Shown piece by piece: positions 1-11,788 of a DNA stretch of 64,000 nt. The notes below the pieces were generated by a model. That model had not been told where the DNA came from. It ran no database searches and worked only from the letters and a program-made list of their open reading frames with translations. Numbering within the stretch: position 1 is the stretch's first letter; every line of letters starts with the position of its first letter. The translations under genes and the position numbers were made by a program. This stretch comes from Taxawa tesnikishii (nom. ined.) (Eukaryota > Ascomycota > Dothideomycetes > Dothideales), in assembly GCA_030247885.1 (NCBI GenBank), contig JAPDRO010000013.1, positions 682,001-746,000 of the forward strand. Reading direction: 5' to 3'.

Positions 1-30
1 CATCTAAAAGGAACTGGTACTCTTTCAACC

Positions 31-1726
31 ATGACGAGCCACAACGAGCCCGCCGACCCCATCGCCATTGGCATCATCCCTACCGCCATCCAATCCTGGC
101 GCGATCTCTTCAAATGGCGACAGCGAGTCGTCGTGACCAACGATCTGGGCGAAACGACCACGGAATGGCAGGATCCTCCCAAGTTCCGCAACCCTATCAG
201 CCTCATGGCGCAGTTGACGGCCATGAACTGGGTCTTCTTCATCGTAGGCTTGGCAGCCTGGACCGCCGATGCCTTCGACTTCCACGCGCTGTCAATCCAA
301 ACTGTGAAGCTGTCCAAATACTACCACACCTCTAAGACCGACATCACGACGGCGATCACCTTGACGTTGTTGCTCAGAAGCGTCGGAGCTGCTTTCTTTG
401 GAATGGCAGGAGATAAATATGGCCGCAAGGTAACAGGCTCTTCCCCTCCATGCCTTCGCTATGTTGACCCTTTCTACAGTGGCCGATGGTAATCAACATG
501 ATCGTTCTGGGCCTGTTGCAGATCGCTACTATATACAGTCGCACGTTCCAACAGTTCCTGGCCGTCCGGAGCCTGTTCGGACTGTTCATGGGTGGGGTGT
601 AAGTCGTTATCGACGTACTTCTTATGGCGTTCTAGCAGAACTAATTCTCGCTCAAGCTACGGCAACGCCATCGCCATGGCTCTGGAGAACTGCCCAACCG
701 ATGCCCGTGGCTTGATGTCCGGCATTCTGCAGCAGGGTTACTCTTTCGGCTACGTCTGCGCTGCATGCGCCAATCTGGGTGTCGGTGGCAGCACAGAGAG
801 CTGGAAGACAGTGTTCTGGATCGCCGCCGGTCTTTCGATCGGCGTAGGCCTGATCCGTATCTGCTTCCCCGAATCTAAGCAGTTCATCGAAGCCAAGAAA
901 GCAGGGAAGAAGGGGACTGCACCATCGGCGTTCTGGAAGGAGACCAAGCTCATGCTAGCGCAGCAGTGGAAGATGTGCATCTACTGTATCGTCTTGATGA
1001 CGTGGTTCAACTGTAAGTGCTCTTTGGTGTGGCGATACGCGTGGAACAGACTGACATTCGTGTACAGACTACAGTCACACCTCGCAAGACAGCTACACGA
1101 CCTTCATGCTAACAGAGAAAGAGCTGGACAACGCCGGCGCCAGCCGCGCAAGCATCATGATGAAGGTCGGCGCCTGCGTCGGTGGCACAATTATCGGTTA
1201 CCTCTCTCAATTCGTCGGCCGTCGCCGCGCCATCGTTGCCGCAGCCTTGATCAGTGCCTGCCTCATCCCAGCCTGGATCATGCCGCACGGCGAGCGCAGC
1301 CTGTCGGCGTCTGGATTCTTCATGCAGTTCTTCGTTCAAGGTGCCTGGGGTGTCATCCCCATCCACCTCAACGAGCTGTCACCTCCGGCTTACCGCTCCA
1401 GTTTCCCCGGTATCACATACCAGCTCGGGAACATGATCTCGTCGCCTTCGGCGCAAATTGTCAACGCGATTTCCGAATCTACGTTCATTACCAGCTACAG
1501 CGGCAAGCGTGTTGAGGCATACGGACCCGTCATGGGCATCGCGACCGTTATTATCGCGTTGGGCATCGCAGTGACTACGGCGTTTGGTCCGGAGAAGAGA
1601 GGACGTGCTTTTGAGAATGCCGCTCCAGCTGGAGCTACCTTGATGGCTCCGAAGGATATCGAAGAGGGAGAGACTGATGTCAAAGAGGGTGTGCCTGAGC
1701 ACATTGAGATGACTGCGAAGCACTGA
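31..1726 (+). CDS. JEN1: JEN1-type monocarboxylate/proton symporter (MFS)
   Basis: Plasma-membrane carrier that brings lactate, pyruvate or related carboxylates in with protons. Four exons can be read: 31-429, 480-598, 657-1012 and 1068-1726, joined by GT-AG introns of 50, 58 and 55 nt, giving 510 aa. Exon 3 runs into exon 4 as FNYYSHTSQDSYTT, which fits the Jen family signature NxxS/THxS/TQDxxxT. Other family marks are the MFS loop GDKYGRK after the second membrane segment and GNAIAMALENCP. The N-terminus is hydrophilic, and the first membrane segment starts near residue 65 (MNWVFFIVGLAAW). The C-terminal tail is acidic and lysine-rich (EEGETDVKEG), as in transporters turned over by ubiquitin. 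The ATG at 31 is the only sensible start; its promoter lies outside the window. Family is seen; substrate choice is inferred. Confidence 0.93.
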
Positions 1727-2755
1727 ACCCTTCCCACTCCAGTTTCCGGGAGACGGGGTTGGCAGTACAGGTTCGGAAGGGCAGAGCAGAGATCATGAAC
1801 AAATTGAGCCATACGCGTTTCTTCAGCTTACCAACGTTTGTGATGACCGATAGGGAGAGGTCACGGGAGTAGTAAGAAGTATAGACCCTGCACAACCCTG
1901 GTACTTGTCCTCGTAGAGCGCGTAATGCTCGCAGTCCGCATCTGAACGTCGCAGTCTACATCGCGATGGCTTTTGAGTCGCCACTCACGTACGCACAGAA
2001 AGCGCCACAGCAGTACCTCCTTCTTGTACCCTGATTGCACTGCCAGTGACCCTTCGACAACCGGTCTGCCGCTGGTGACAAGCAATGGGATCACCATTGA
2101 GAGAGCCACGCTCTCTCACAGCGAGAAGGGGTTCTTGAATTGTTCGGCGAGGCCTTCTCGGAAGTCTTCGGTAACGATCTAGATTGTACTCCCTATATAG
2201 CTCGAAGATACGTGCATTCCCGGACCATACCACTGAGGGCGGCGGTGAGAGCTAGCGTGATGGGCCCCATGATCTCGGTGTGTGATAAGCGTCTAACGCT
2301 CAGACAAGCAGTACGTGGATGGCAGACAGAGGCGTATCCCGCCACGCAAGGTCGACCGCTCATCCAGCGCGGTTCCTCAGTGAAATACACGCGCACCCTT
2401 TCCTCCTTCTCCCCTTCTCCGCAGCGCTAGCTGTGCATGGGAGAAGAACGGTTCTCTCCCTCACCCCCAAATTTTCCCACCTCGCGGCCATCGAGAGACC
2501 ATAACCTCCCTACTTTTTGGGCGCCGAAAAAGGCGAGACTGTTTTCTCGAGACACTTCCAACAACCAGAAAACACTCGATTCCCTCCACGATTCTTTTTC
2601 CCTTCCCCTTCAACCGCCCCCTTCCCCCGATTTGTACCCGTCAGAGGAGGATGTGTAGTATAAAAACGCTTTTTGGCAAAACGTAAAAACCCGTCGTAAA
2701 AATGGTGAATCTGCTGGCCCGTATTTCATACCCTTCCTGGGTTGGATCCCAGGGC

Positions 2756-2792
2756 ACCCCTCTCCCTCTCCCTCTCCCTCTCCATCTCCCCG
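2756..2792. repeat. Pyrimidine microsatellite (CTCCCT)n
   Basis: About five tandem copies of a CTCCCT hexamer, the last slightly degenerate, inside a longer pyrimidine-rich tract. No coding role is visible. Confidence 0.85.
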
Positions 2793-3111
2793 TTCATGGG
2801 CCTCGAGAATTAGGGGTTCCTTTCCACCCCCCCCCTCCTAGTGACCAGCAGAAACGCCGATACCTCCAAATTAGGGGGCGCTGTGGGACCCCATCGTCTG
2901 GATGCTGCTCTGTCGAGTTCGCAGGGTTGCTTTGCTTGCGTGCAACAGTCATTTGAGATGTAGAAGTGGAAGGAAGGAGTACACGTCGCTTCCGGATCCC
3001 ACACCAACAAGGGCGGCAAGGCTGGCGCGCGCTGAGGATTTTTCTGCCGTGACGGAAGGCTACACGGATGATGTATCGACAGCTCAGTAATGCGAAAATG
3101 GAGCCTGTGCT

Positions 3112-3114
3112 AGC

Positions 3115-3164
<50 letters not shown>

Positions 3165-3184
3165 CAGCAGCAGCAGCAGCAGCA
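3112..3184. repeat. Compound trinucleotide repeat (AGT)n-(AGC)n
   Basis: Roughly 17 AGT units pass directly into about 7 AGC units. All six reading frames across it give homopolymeric runs (Val, Ala, Ser, Leu, Thr), which explains the spurious open frames over this site. It would be a polymorphic marker. Confidence 0.9.
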
Positions 3185-3520
3185 CCTGACGAGGAGATGC
3201 GAGATCGAACGATGAGGAAGAAGCGTATAATTCGATCACAGGAGAACAGAACAATCCACACATGAGCCTAGTGGCAGAGGTTTGGAGAGGGTACAAGGAC
3301 CCGAACTTCAGAAACACTCCTCCCTTTTCGTCTTTCTTTTGGATGGCATTCATTTCACCGGGGGTACAAAGGCTAAATATTTACACACATGCAGCTGATC
3401 CTAATCGCCTGACGCGCCAGTAGCAGGGGACGAGGTGTTTTCTCATCTGGTCTTTTTCAATTCTTCATGGCGGGGGCATGGATTCGTTCCTCCATTCTCT
3501 TTTCCGCTTGTTTCATTCTC

Positions 3521-4152
3521 CTAGTGTTGGCTTCCGCTTGGCTTGTCTTGCTGGGACAGCTTGACGGACTCTTGCTGCAGCTTTTCTATCGTGTCGGCGG
3601 ATGCGTCGATCTCGCCTCTGTCTGCCTTGATCTGTCGTTCACGATCGTCAGCATGTTTTTCTTCTTTGAAGGAGAAGTACACGCCCTGTGTTGCTCGCAG
3701 CTGCTGACTTTAAGGCGATGCGAACAATGACGGCTAGAAGCAGCAGAGGGTTTTCAAGGGAGAGGGATGGAAAGAACGTACAATGCTCTCGCTGTCACTG
3801 GCCAGCTCATCGACCCAGTGGCCCTTGCCCTCCTTCTGCTTCTTCAGCTGGTCCTGCTTGTGCGCTTCGGCTTCCTCGGCACGGCCGTCGTGGTCTGCAC
3901 CGTGGTGTTAGCTTCAGATCCTCTCATCGTCCCATCATCGCTCCTTGCAGTCTTGCAACTGTAGCGACATTGTGCGCTGCCCGCAAGTCCAGCGTAGCAT
4001 CCAGGCAATGGCTCGTAGGTGTGGGGAGGGGAAAACTAACTCAGCGCAGACTCCTTGCCGGCAGCAAGAACGCGAGCCGACTGGAAAGAGCGAACTGGCG
4101 CAGAGGTCGCGAGGAAAGACCTGCGGAAGGTGGCGGCGCGGAGAGAGTACAT
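3521..4152 (-). CDS. Small conserved fungal protein, probable mitochondrial matrix
   Basis: Three exons on the minus strand: 4152-4041, 3894-3782 and 3631-3521, giving 111 aa. The phases join cleanly (AA|C for exons 1-2, phase 0 for 2-3). The N-terminus MYSLRAATFRRSFLATSAPV is Arg/Ser/Ala-rich with no acid, as expected of a mitochondrial presequence. The mature part is short, charged and probably helical. It carries the core GKGHWVDELASDSESI followed by IKADRGEI, then a coiled-coil-like tail (TIEKLQQESVKLSQQ). I recall this GHW...ELAS.SE..KADRGE core from many ascomycete proteins annotated as hypothetical, but know no assigned function. It is not obviously the ATPase inhibitor IF1, which is similar in size. 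Exon structure is well supported; location is inferred. Confidence 0.82.
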
Positions 4153-5600
4153 TGTTGCTGTGTGTTGGCTTCAAGCTCTTCTTTCGTAGCTTGCAGCTTG
4201 CGTGTCTGTTTATGTTCCCCTCTCGGTCAGTCTCAACCCTCCAATCGGGCGTGGGTTGGAGCTTGCCATACCAATTGATTGTGCGAAGTACTGGAGATAT
4301 AGAACAGATGATGGATTTGATGTGATGGAGTTGATTGGTGGTGTCTAAGCAGAACAAAGACGCACAGAAGGTGTCGTTCAGGACCTGGAGCAACGGGTCG
4401 GATCTAGCAGTGTACGTCATTTTCTATCCGAGGTTCATGAAGCTCCAACGAACGAGCCAATCGCAGAGCGGCCATTTGACTTAGGGGGAGAAAGTGCGCA
4501 GTTATCAGTTGCTGTCAGATTATCGCCATGGTCCACGCAATACCGGCAGTTATATCGTCGTCTGATACGTAGTGATGCCATGTCTTATTGTCATGTAGAT
4601 GTTAGGAAGCTCGTAAGAAGATCGCGCGTTGCCATGCCATGCCACGCTTCGTCCAGAGGCTTGGAGGCCAAAGCCTCGAAGAGACGGATCGCCATCACAA
4701 CCGACACCGAAACCAAGCGTGCTTATACTCAAGGTATGGAGTGAGGACATGGATGTGTATTCGTGCGTGCTAGACATACCAGATCCTAAACGAGAGCCAC
4801 CGATATATTCGATACAATAAAGAAGGAAAAGAGCAAAGAGCCAAGAATGGGATCCCGTTATGCAACGCTTTGTTCGAAGAATAAGAGAAAGCAAGTAGAA
4901 GATTTTACTCCTCCTAGATATCAGCCCGAAAAACAGAACCGCAATCATGTGGTATATCCGGCAAGACTCCCTCGCTGCACTTTGCTTTCGTGAAAACCCC
5001 AGCTTTGACGACGCGCACACACACACAACGAGCACCCCGCACGCACGCAGAACACCGAAAGAAACAAAAAGCCCCGTCATGCCTGACACCCACCCTTCCT
5101 TCCGCTCTTTTTGCTTTCCCCCATGAGATTCGTGAGTAATGAGAATGCGAAAAACAGACGAAATGCCAACAGAAGCACCCGTGCATCCCGTATATCTTCG
5201 TCTTTCCATGCGAAAGTTTGATCCGTCGGTAACAAAAACGAGAGAAAGCAACAAAGATCTCGGCGTCACCATGCTCGCTTGCGGTCCGCAACAATAGGTA
5301 TAACGAAGAAGGAAAAACGACCGAAAGTAAATCCACGAAACAAGAGGTATACGCCCATCATGCTAGTTGGTAAACAAGAACGCCGGTCATCCAGTTCCGC
5401 CGGGAACACGAGCCCGGGATGGTATATTGAGGGTAACGAAATTCGTGAATCTGTACAATGTATCGCTTGTCGAGAGCAAAGGGGTATATCGTAAGGATGC
5501 ACAGATCCAGGGTGGTCTTACCAAGCCCGAAGCCAAGTCTCGCCGGTCTCAAACAACAGTACGCCGCAAACCGTCATGATGGTAGAAAACCTCTCAGGAT
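4153..5600. other. Intergenic, no gene supported
   Basis: About 1.4 kb between two minus-strand genes. It serves as upstream region for the mitochondrial gene and probably as 3' UTR of the 5601-6275 gene. A 240-codon minus-strand open frame at 4550-5272 has no recognisable domain and low-complexity composition; I do not call it. Confidence 0.55.
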
Positions 5601-6275
5601 CTACCACCTGCGGCCGACGAACTGTTGCTGCATCCGGGCCGGCGAGACGCTTGGTGGTGGGCTAGCAACTGTCCTGGTGCTGGGGTCGACAATAGGAATA
5701 GCATTACGTGTGCGCTGAGCCAACGGCTGGTGCAGCTTCATGTGCTGTTGAGCGTTGTGCTGGTAAGGCGTGTTGTTGTAAGAGTTTGGAGCCGATGAGA
5801 CGAGAAATGATGGTGTGGGCTGGACCTGGTGCTGCAGCGGAGAAGCTTCGGGCGAGCCGGACGAAAGCGAAGACCTATCGCTGCCCGAGGAAGAATGGAT
5901 TGATTGGAGCTAACATACGAAGTCAGCATCATTGTTCGTGATATTGCGATGATAGCTAGATAGTATAGGCAATACAGGTGGATGATCGGCACTTACATCA
6001 TCCTCGGTCAAGAGGTTGAAAGGACAGAAGATCTCATCATCCTCGAAATCGAAGCTCCTAGCTGCCTCTAGATCCCTCATGTATGCGCTGTACGTCGGGA
6101 TCACTGGAACCTCCTTGGGGCTGCGCTGTGCCTTGTTGAATTGTTGGCGGTGCGCATTCTGTGCGGACGAGATGCGCGGTCCTCGACGGCTGCGGCCGTG
6201 GTGGTTGTGCGAGTGCGAGGAGTGTGACTGGATGGCAGAAGAGTAGTGCTGCGCGGCGTAATGGAAGTTGGACAT
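5601..6275 (-). CDS. Conserved ascomycete protein of unknown function (acidic motif, Ser-rich)
   Basis: Two exons, 6275-5997 and 5909-5601, separated by an 87-nt GTAAGT...TAG intron, giving 195 aa. The N-terminus is His/Ser/Arg-rich (MSNFHYAAQHYSS). The best conserved part looks like ARSFDFEDDEIFCPFNLLTEDD, an acidic/aromatic patch at about residues 71-93 that ends at the intron. The second exon is Ser/Pro/Gln-rich and ends in a short basic-aromatic tail (QQQFVGRRW). No membrane segment or signal peptide. I recognise it as a type recurring in filamentous ascomycetes, but know no function. The low-complexity flanks around a short acidic motif suggest a disordered regulatory or adaptor protein; that is inference. 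Confidence 0.8.
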
Positions 6276-7879
6276 GTTTGCGGTGATGGTTCAGAGAAGT
6301 TTGTGGATGGATTGTTGTTTGTGAGGTTCGGAGATTGCGATCGGAGGCGACCGGATGAGCAATGACAACAATGGAGAGTGGCAGTGAAAGAGAGCCGGAT
6401 GGGGACGGAGCGAGCAGAGTCGTATTGAATAGAGAGGAAGGTGGTCGAGTGTGGTAGCGTTTGGGTTGCGGGTATGTCGCGGGCGGAAATAGTGGTTCTT
6501 CAGGAAGATGTAGAAGGTTGTGTACCTGGCAGAAGGAGGACGGAAAGATAAGGCTGGAGAGGGGAGGGAGTGGAGTTCTTCGGAGCGCTGAGCAGGAGAC
6601 TGGGCACGCTCGCAACGCCACAGCGCTACGCTGCAAACGGCTAGCATTGCAATCCGGCCGGCTCTGTTTCAGCAGCTTCATTGGTGCGCTCGCAGTGGTG
6701 CGTTGCTAGGACCGAGTCGACTAACGCCTCGCCTGCCCCGTTGCATCATTAGCAGGCCGAGAAGACGCTGATCGCATCCCAATGGAAACCTGTGTCCAGG
6801 GAAATGCGGCCATGGCTTCCCGTGCGTGCAGTGCGAGACGTAAAAGCATCGCCCTCGTACCTATGTAACTCCTCGTGGCTGCTTGACATATCGCTGTACC
6901 GTTAGTACTGTTGTGGCTATGGCGACGCCGTCGTTGGTAGTTGTCGCGCGCTTGCGACAGACGGCGCTTGTTTTGCACCGCCCTCCCATCGAGCCCCGAA
7001 GTAGAGTATGGAGTATCGTGCATTGTGCATCGTGTATCGTGCATCGTGTATCGTGCATCGTGTATCGTGTATCGTGTATCGTGTATCGTGTATCGTGTAT
7101 CGTGTGTTCTGACCAGCTGTGTCTGCGCTAGCAGCGTGTCAGGAGCAGAGCTAAAGAAAGGTCCGCGTGGTCCATCTTTTGGTATGCATCGCAAAATGGA
7201 ATCGTTAGGCGGAGAGGGACCTGCATTGTGCTGCACAGGGTTAAGCGCCTGGCTCCAGCTTGCACCAACTCCGAACCCTCCCGCGACTGCCGCTCCGCCG
7301 CCTGCAAGCACAGACTGCTGCATCTTGACCGCCTGTTCAGCTGCCTGCTTCTGTCTGAAGCATGCCCGTCGTCTGCAACTCTCCAGGCTGGGTGGACAAT
7401 CGTGCACGTATCCACGCACATCCGTCGCCGGTTCTGCTTCGTTGGCAGCACCATGCTCGGTCTAACAAGTCACAGCCAGCTGCTGCTGCTGCTGCCGCCG
7501 CTCTAGAACGCCTTCATGCAGGTCGCAAGCTTCGTACAACTCAATCTCGCATCCCTCGAGAATGCCCCACCAGAACCCAGGCGGGTGCGCCGGCGCCAGA
7601 AATACTCATTTCGCCATGGGACACGCCATCTTCCCCTCGTCAACCCCTCGAATTGACAGGTCAATTATCAGTGTAGGAGCCGATGCACACCGAGCGTTGA
7701 CCGCTGATATCTCCGTAAAACTGTCGCACCCCTGCTCCTGTTCACGGTCGTTCAAGCCTCCCCTCCATCGGAGAATACCCCTTCCTGTACTGCACTTCTC
7801 ATGTGAACTGCCGCGACGTCTAACGGTTAACTGCACAATTGTCGTTGTGCGAAGGAGACGACGTTGTTTACACATGATA
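6276..7879. other. Intergenic, upstream region of the 5601-6275 gene and 3' flank of SSN8
   Basis: About 1.6 kb with no supported gene. Purine-rich sequence lies just upstream of the 6275 start (6290-6560), a 7-bp tandem array at 7013-7106, and a short CTG run near 7480. Overlapping frames of up to 232 codons are products of the tandem repeat and GC bias. Confidence 0.55.
7013..7106. repeat. Tandem 7-bp array, unit GTATCGT with GCATCGT variants
   Basis: About 13 units of GTATCGT/GCATCGT in direct order. The proximal half alternates GTATCGT with GCATCGT, making a 14-bp higher-order unit; the distal half is homogeneous GTATCGT. Since 7 is not a multiple of 3, it reads in several frames and creates false open frames on both strands. 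Confidence 0.9.
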
Positions 7880-8893
7880 TCATTTCCCTAGCCCATCTTT
7901 CATAAACCTCGAAATGGCCTCCTTGCAGGGCCTCTCGCTGAAATTCTCCCAGAGCTCGTACAAGCTGACCAGCTCCTGAGTCGCGCGAATCATCGCTTCT
8001 ACATCTACCTCGCTCTCTGCGAGCCATTCAACCAACCGCATAACCTTCGTACCATGCTGCTTCGACATGGCCCCGCTGAGCATACCAAGTCCTTGGGACA
8101 GCGCACCTTGCATGGCTCCGGCGCTCGTCGCTGCCGAATGCTGTTGCAGTCCTGTCTGCTGAGGCCTGAGTACAATGGCGAGGAAGATCGCCGTCACTGC
8201 CATGATATGAGGCGGATACATGAGGGGCAAGTCGGTGTTATAGTGATCGTTGATGATGGAATGAGCGAGCGATGTTTCTTCCGTAGACATGGATAAAGTG
8301 GGCGCCAAGTCCGTAAGTGTACGGTATGGGTGATGCAGGATCAGGCGTGACGAGAGCGTGCTAATGAGTGCAAACTCGCACTCACCGATTTTAGAGCTGT
8401 CGTTGATGCCGAGCTCTGAAACGTCCATCAGAGATGTTGTCTAACGCGATTTGTTCAAAACAACGTACCTGGCCATTGCCGCGCCGCCTCTGCGAGCATG
8501 AGGCGGATGTGCACGGGACACTCCTCCATCTTGCAAGCCAGATAGACCGCAGTGGTCATCAGCAGGTAGGGATTTGTCTTCCGTATCTCGACCTTAGTGT
8601 AGTAACGGCGGGTATAAACTTGGGCGGTGGCAAGTGCTTGTTGCCGCAAGTTCATACGCCTTCCGAGCTTGATCACCTCTGCACATCAATCAGCATAGCT
8701 TCCATGTGCGGCCGTGACCATACAAGTACCCACGCTGCTGCAGATATATGTTCATGAGGCGAGGCTCAGGAAGCGGATACTTTGCGACGAGGTTGTGGTT
8801 TGCCCGTTGCAGCTGGAGCTCCATCTCCCGGAGCTCATCCTTCGTAAAGGTCCAGTACCTCGCCTGGGTTGAGTCCCAGTAGTTCGAGGCCAT
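7880..8893 (-). CDS. SSN8: Cyclin C, RNA polymerase II Mediator kinase-module cyclin
   Basis: Partner of the Cdk8 kinase (Ssn3) in the Mediator kinase module in the nucleus. Three exons, 8893-8734, 8678-8469 and 8415-7880, in consistent phase, give 301 aa. The protein starts [10 protein letters not shown], the usual cyclin C opening in which the Trp-rich start precedes the first helix. The cyclin box spans [18 protein letters not shown], then [19 protein letters not shown], the hallmark segment. The second fold has [18 protein letters not shown] and [14 protein letters not shown]. Exons 1-2 join as YLQQ|QVIKLGRR and exons 2-3 as RQWP|ELGIND, both uninterrupted matches to the family. The C-terminus is extended and Gln/Ala-rich relative to yeast, as in other filamentous fungi. 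No frame breaks. Confidence 0.95.
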
Positions 8894-9232
8894 TTCGCAG
8901 CTTGAGGCGAAAGACTCCGAGACGAACAAGAGATGGCGGTGTAGAAATGGAACTTGGGGTACTCCTTTGCACAGGAAGCGTAGATGCGGAAGGAGATCAG
9001 ATGGCAGGTACTTCAACTAGATAGTACAGCAAAGTACGCAGTGACGCTATATCATGCCACACCGCGCTATGAGGCCAAAGGGCTCTTTCTGCTTACGAGC
9101 TGAGATAACCGTAGATAACATGAACATTTCCAGTTGACAAGCCGAGTGTTTGCGCGCAGTTGTGAGAGCCCTGTGAGTGCTCTGACAGATGGCATCCTAT
9201 GGAGGCGGTTGAGTGGTAGAGATGCTGCCCCT

Positions 9233-9267
<35 letters not shown>

Positions 9268-9604
9268 TCACAAACAGGACAGCGCAGCGTGGTACAGAGT
9301 GGCCGCGTATAACCGTGACGGAAGTGACCGAAGCAAATTCAAGAGCACCTATTGGTTGTGTAAACGAAAAGAACGTCGGTTACAACGTCACCCCCGCCAT
9401 TTTCAGGGCCGAGTGCAAGATGCAAAGCAACACAGCTTGTCAATCCACCGAGTTTCTTCACCAGACTTTTTAGCTTGACTCTATTCAAAGATCCATACCG
9501 GCAGCTTCGATGCGATCATAAACAGCCTCCCTCGAGAACCCTCCATTTGCCCCTTTCGCCGAACGATGAAACCGAGATAGCAGCCATACCAAAGCCTGGA
9601 GAAG
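8894..9604. promoter_or_regulatory. Divergent upstream region between SSN8 and SAL1
   Basis: 711 bp shared between two genes transcribed away from each other. It holds a tetranucleotide microsatellite at 9233-9267. I see no clear TATA box on either side. Confidence 0.5.
9233..9267. repeat. Microsatellite (CAAG)n
   Basis: Eight to nine uninterrupted CAAG units. It sits in the SSN8-SAL1 divergent intergenic region, so length changes would alter promoter spacing, not protein. Confidence 0.92.
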
Positions 9605-11788
9605 ATGGACGGAGAGTCCCTGGAGGAACGGGACGCAAGAGTCCGTTCTCTCTGGGACAAGCTCGACACACGAAACGAAGGGTCTCTTGATGTCACGGCG
9701 CTGAGGCGAGGGCTGAGGAAGATTGACCACCGTGAGCTCACATGCGCTTTACTTTGCGCGAAGTGAAAGCTAACAGCACCCCTTTGTACAGCCCTCAAGA
9801 ACGCGGATAGCCTCATCGAAGACGTTCTTGAAGCAGCGGATATCGACAACGACGGCCGAGTGTCGTTTGATGGTTCGTGATGGTAATTGGTGAACTCCCG
9901 GTAGACCCAGTCTGACGCCCTATAAAAGAATTCCGCAAATTCGTGCATGGCACCGAATCCGAGCTCTGGTCCCTTTTCCAGAGTATAGACAAAGACCGCG
10001 ACGGCAAGCTTGATAAGGGCGAGCTGCGCGCAGCATTCATAAGAGCTGGACTTGCGGTGCCAAACTCGCGGCTGGACCGTTTCTTCGACGACGTGGATAC
10101 AAACGATGATGGAGTCATCAGCTTCGATGAATGGCGGTATGCTTTGCACATGAAGATTCGGACTTCACCTCCGGCCTTCACTTCGACAAACAATCAACAG
10201 AAGCTGACAATAGAAAAAGCAACTTTCTGCTGTTCATGCCGACAAGTTCACAAAGCCTCAAGGCAGTGTTGTCTTACTACCAATCCGCGGTGAAACTCAC
10301 GTCCGAAGGAGATGTGACGTTGAGCGACGAAACAATTCAAGGATTAGGTACTGCAGCCACCTTTCTTTCCACAATTCTCTTCGGCGCAATCGTGCAAATC
10401 GCATCACCACAGCCCACAAGACAAGACATGGCGTCTTTCGCATCCTCTCCTGCAGCAGAATTGCTCGCAACCCAGCCTTCACTGCATGCAGATGACGATG
10501 CGCAGACAAACCTCGCACAAGAAACCATCAAGACAACGAAACTCCATCAGATCTGGTCGGTGCTGACGTCGTTTGTGCCCGACCCAGGCTACTTTTTGGC
10601 TGGCGGTCTCTCAGGTGTCGCATCGCGTACATCGACAGCACCTCTCGATCGACTCAAGGTCTACCTTATCGCGCAGACCGGCAATGCCCAAGAGGCAGTC
10701 AACGCCGCCAAGAGCGGTGCTGCTCTACAGGCAACAAAGCATAGCACCCGCACACTGGTCAAGGCATGTCAGGAACTATGGGCTGCCGGTGGTATACGCA
10801 GCTTGTTTGCAGGTAACATCGCTCACTTCGCACCATGTCACGAGAACCTGGTTCTGACGTGTGCAGGAAACGGCCTCAATGTACTGAAAGTAATGCCCGA
10901 GTCAGCTGTCAAATTCGGATCCTACGAGGTAAAGATTCATCCACATTGATTACTCTTGGACGCGCTGACGCAGACGCAAGGCTTGCAAACGTGCAGTGGC
11001 CAAGGTTGAGGGCCATGGTGATACAAAGCGGATATCTCCGGTATCGCAATTTGTTGCAGGTGGAGTTGCAGGAATGATCTCACAGTATATCCCCTCAAAG
11101 TCGGGAAGAATGTTCGTTTGCTGATAGTTTCACAGGGCCGTCGTATACCCGCTTGATACACTCAAATTGTAGGTTTTACCCTCGCGCAATTTTTGTGCGA
11201 AGCTGACAACTTCCAGCCGCATGCAGTGCGAAACTGTCGCCGGCGGGCTTCATGGTAACCGACTCATCATTGAAACAGCACGCAGAATGTGGGCGCGTAA
11301 CGGCATATTTGCATTCTATCGCGGACTCCCAATGGGTTTAGCCGGAATGTTCCCCTACGCTGCCATCGATCTCGGAACCTTCGAATACCTCAAGCGCACA
11401 CTTACCGCGCGCAAAATCCGCATGAACGGTGGACACGAAGAAGACTCGGCGCCCGGAAACTTCACCTTGGCGCTGATTGGAGGGTTCAGTGGCGCGTTCG
11501 GCGCGTCGGCCGTCTATCCCATGAATCTCTTGCGGACAAGACTGCAGACGCAAGGCACTGCAAGCCATCCTCGAACATACACCGGCATCGTCGACGTTGC
11601 ACGCCAGACGATCAAGGGTGAGGGAGTCAGAGGCCTCTTCAAGGGCTTGACGCCCAACCTCCTCAAGGTGGTTCCGGCAGTGTCGATCGTGAGTCAACCC
11701 ATTCTCTGCATTCCGAATCTGCTACTGACAAGACTCGCAGACCTATGTCGTCTACGAAAACACCAAGAAAGCTCTCAACCTCAGATAG
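9605..11788 (+). CDS. SAL1: Calcium-dependent mitochondrial ATP-Mg/phosphate carrier (SCaMC/SAL1 type)
   Basis: Inner-membrane carrier that exchanges adenine nucleotides with phosphate and is switched on by cytosolic Ca2+. Nine exons: 9605-9731, 9792-9872, 9929-10136, 10220-10812, 10867-10928, 10981-11084, 11136-11168, 11217-11688 and 11741-11788, giving 575 aa. All phases close. The N-terminal half has three good EF-hand loops (DIDNDGRVSFDE, DKDRDGKLDKGE, DTNDDGVISFDE) preceded by a degenerate one (DTRNEGSLDVTA). The C-terminal half has three carrier repeats with P-x-D/x-x-x-K/R signatures PLDRLK, PLDTLK and PMNLLR. Exon 7 is only 33 nt. The region between EF-hands and carrier has a hydrophobic stretch (TAATFLSTILFGAIVQIA) and a long acidic linker, larger than in yeast Sal1. 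Start chosen at MDGESLEERD, the first ATG in frame. No frame breaks. Confidence 0.94.

Larger units (their letters stand above)
1727..3520. other. Intergenic, no gene supported
   Basis: Gap between the JEN1 stop and the 3' end of the minus-strand small mitochondrial gene. Open frames here are short and mutually overlapping, with no recognisable protein. It holds two microsatellites (listed separately) and pyrimidine-rich stretches around 2450-2640 and 2750-2840. Confidence 0.6.

Noticed and set aside
2794-3353. Frames encoding poly-Ala/Val/Thr/Leu
   Set aside because: Direct translation of the (AGT)n-(AGC)n microsatellite.
4550-5272. 240-codon minus-strand open frame with hydrophobic stretches
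   Set aside because: Low-complexity, no recognisable family, lies where the 3' UTR of the 5601-6275 gene would be.
6721-7465. Frames of 174-232 codons on both strands
   Set aside because: Produced by the 7-bp tandem array and GC bias; no conserved sequence outside it.
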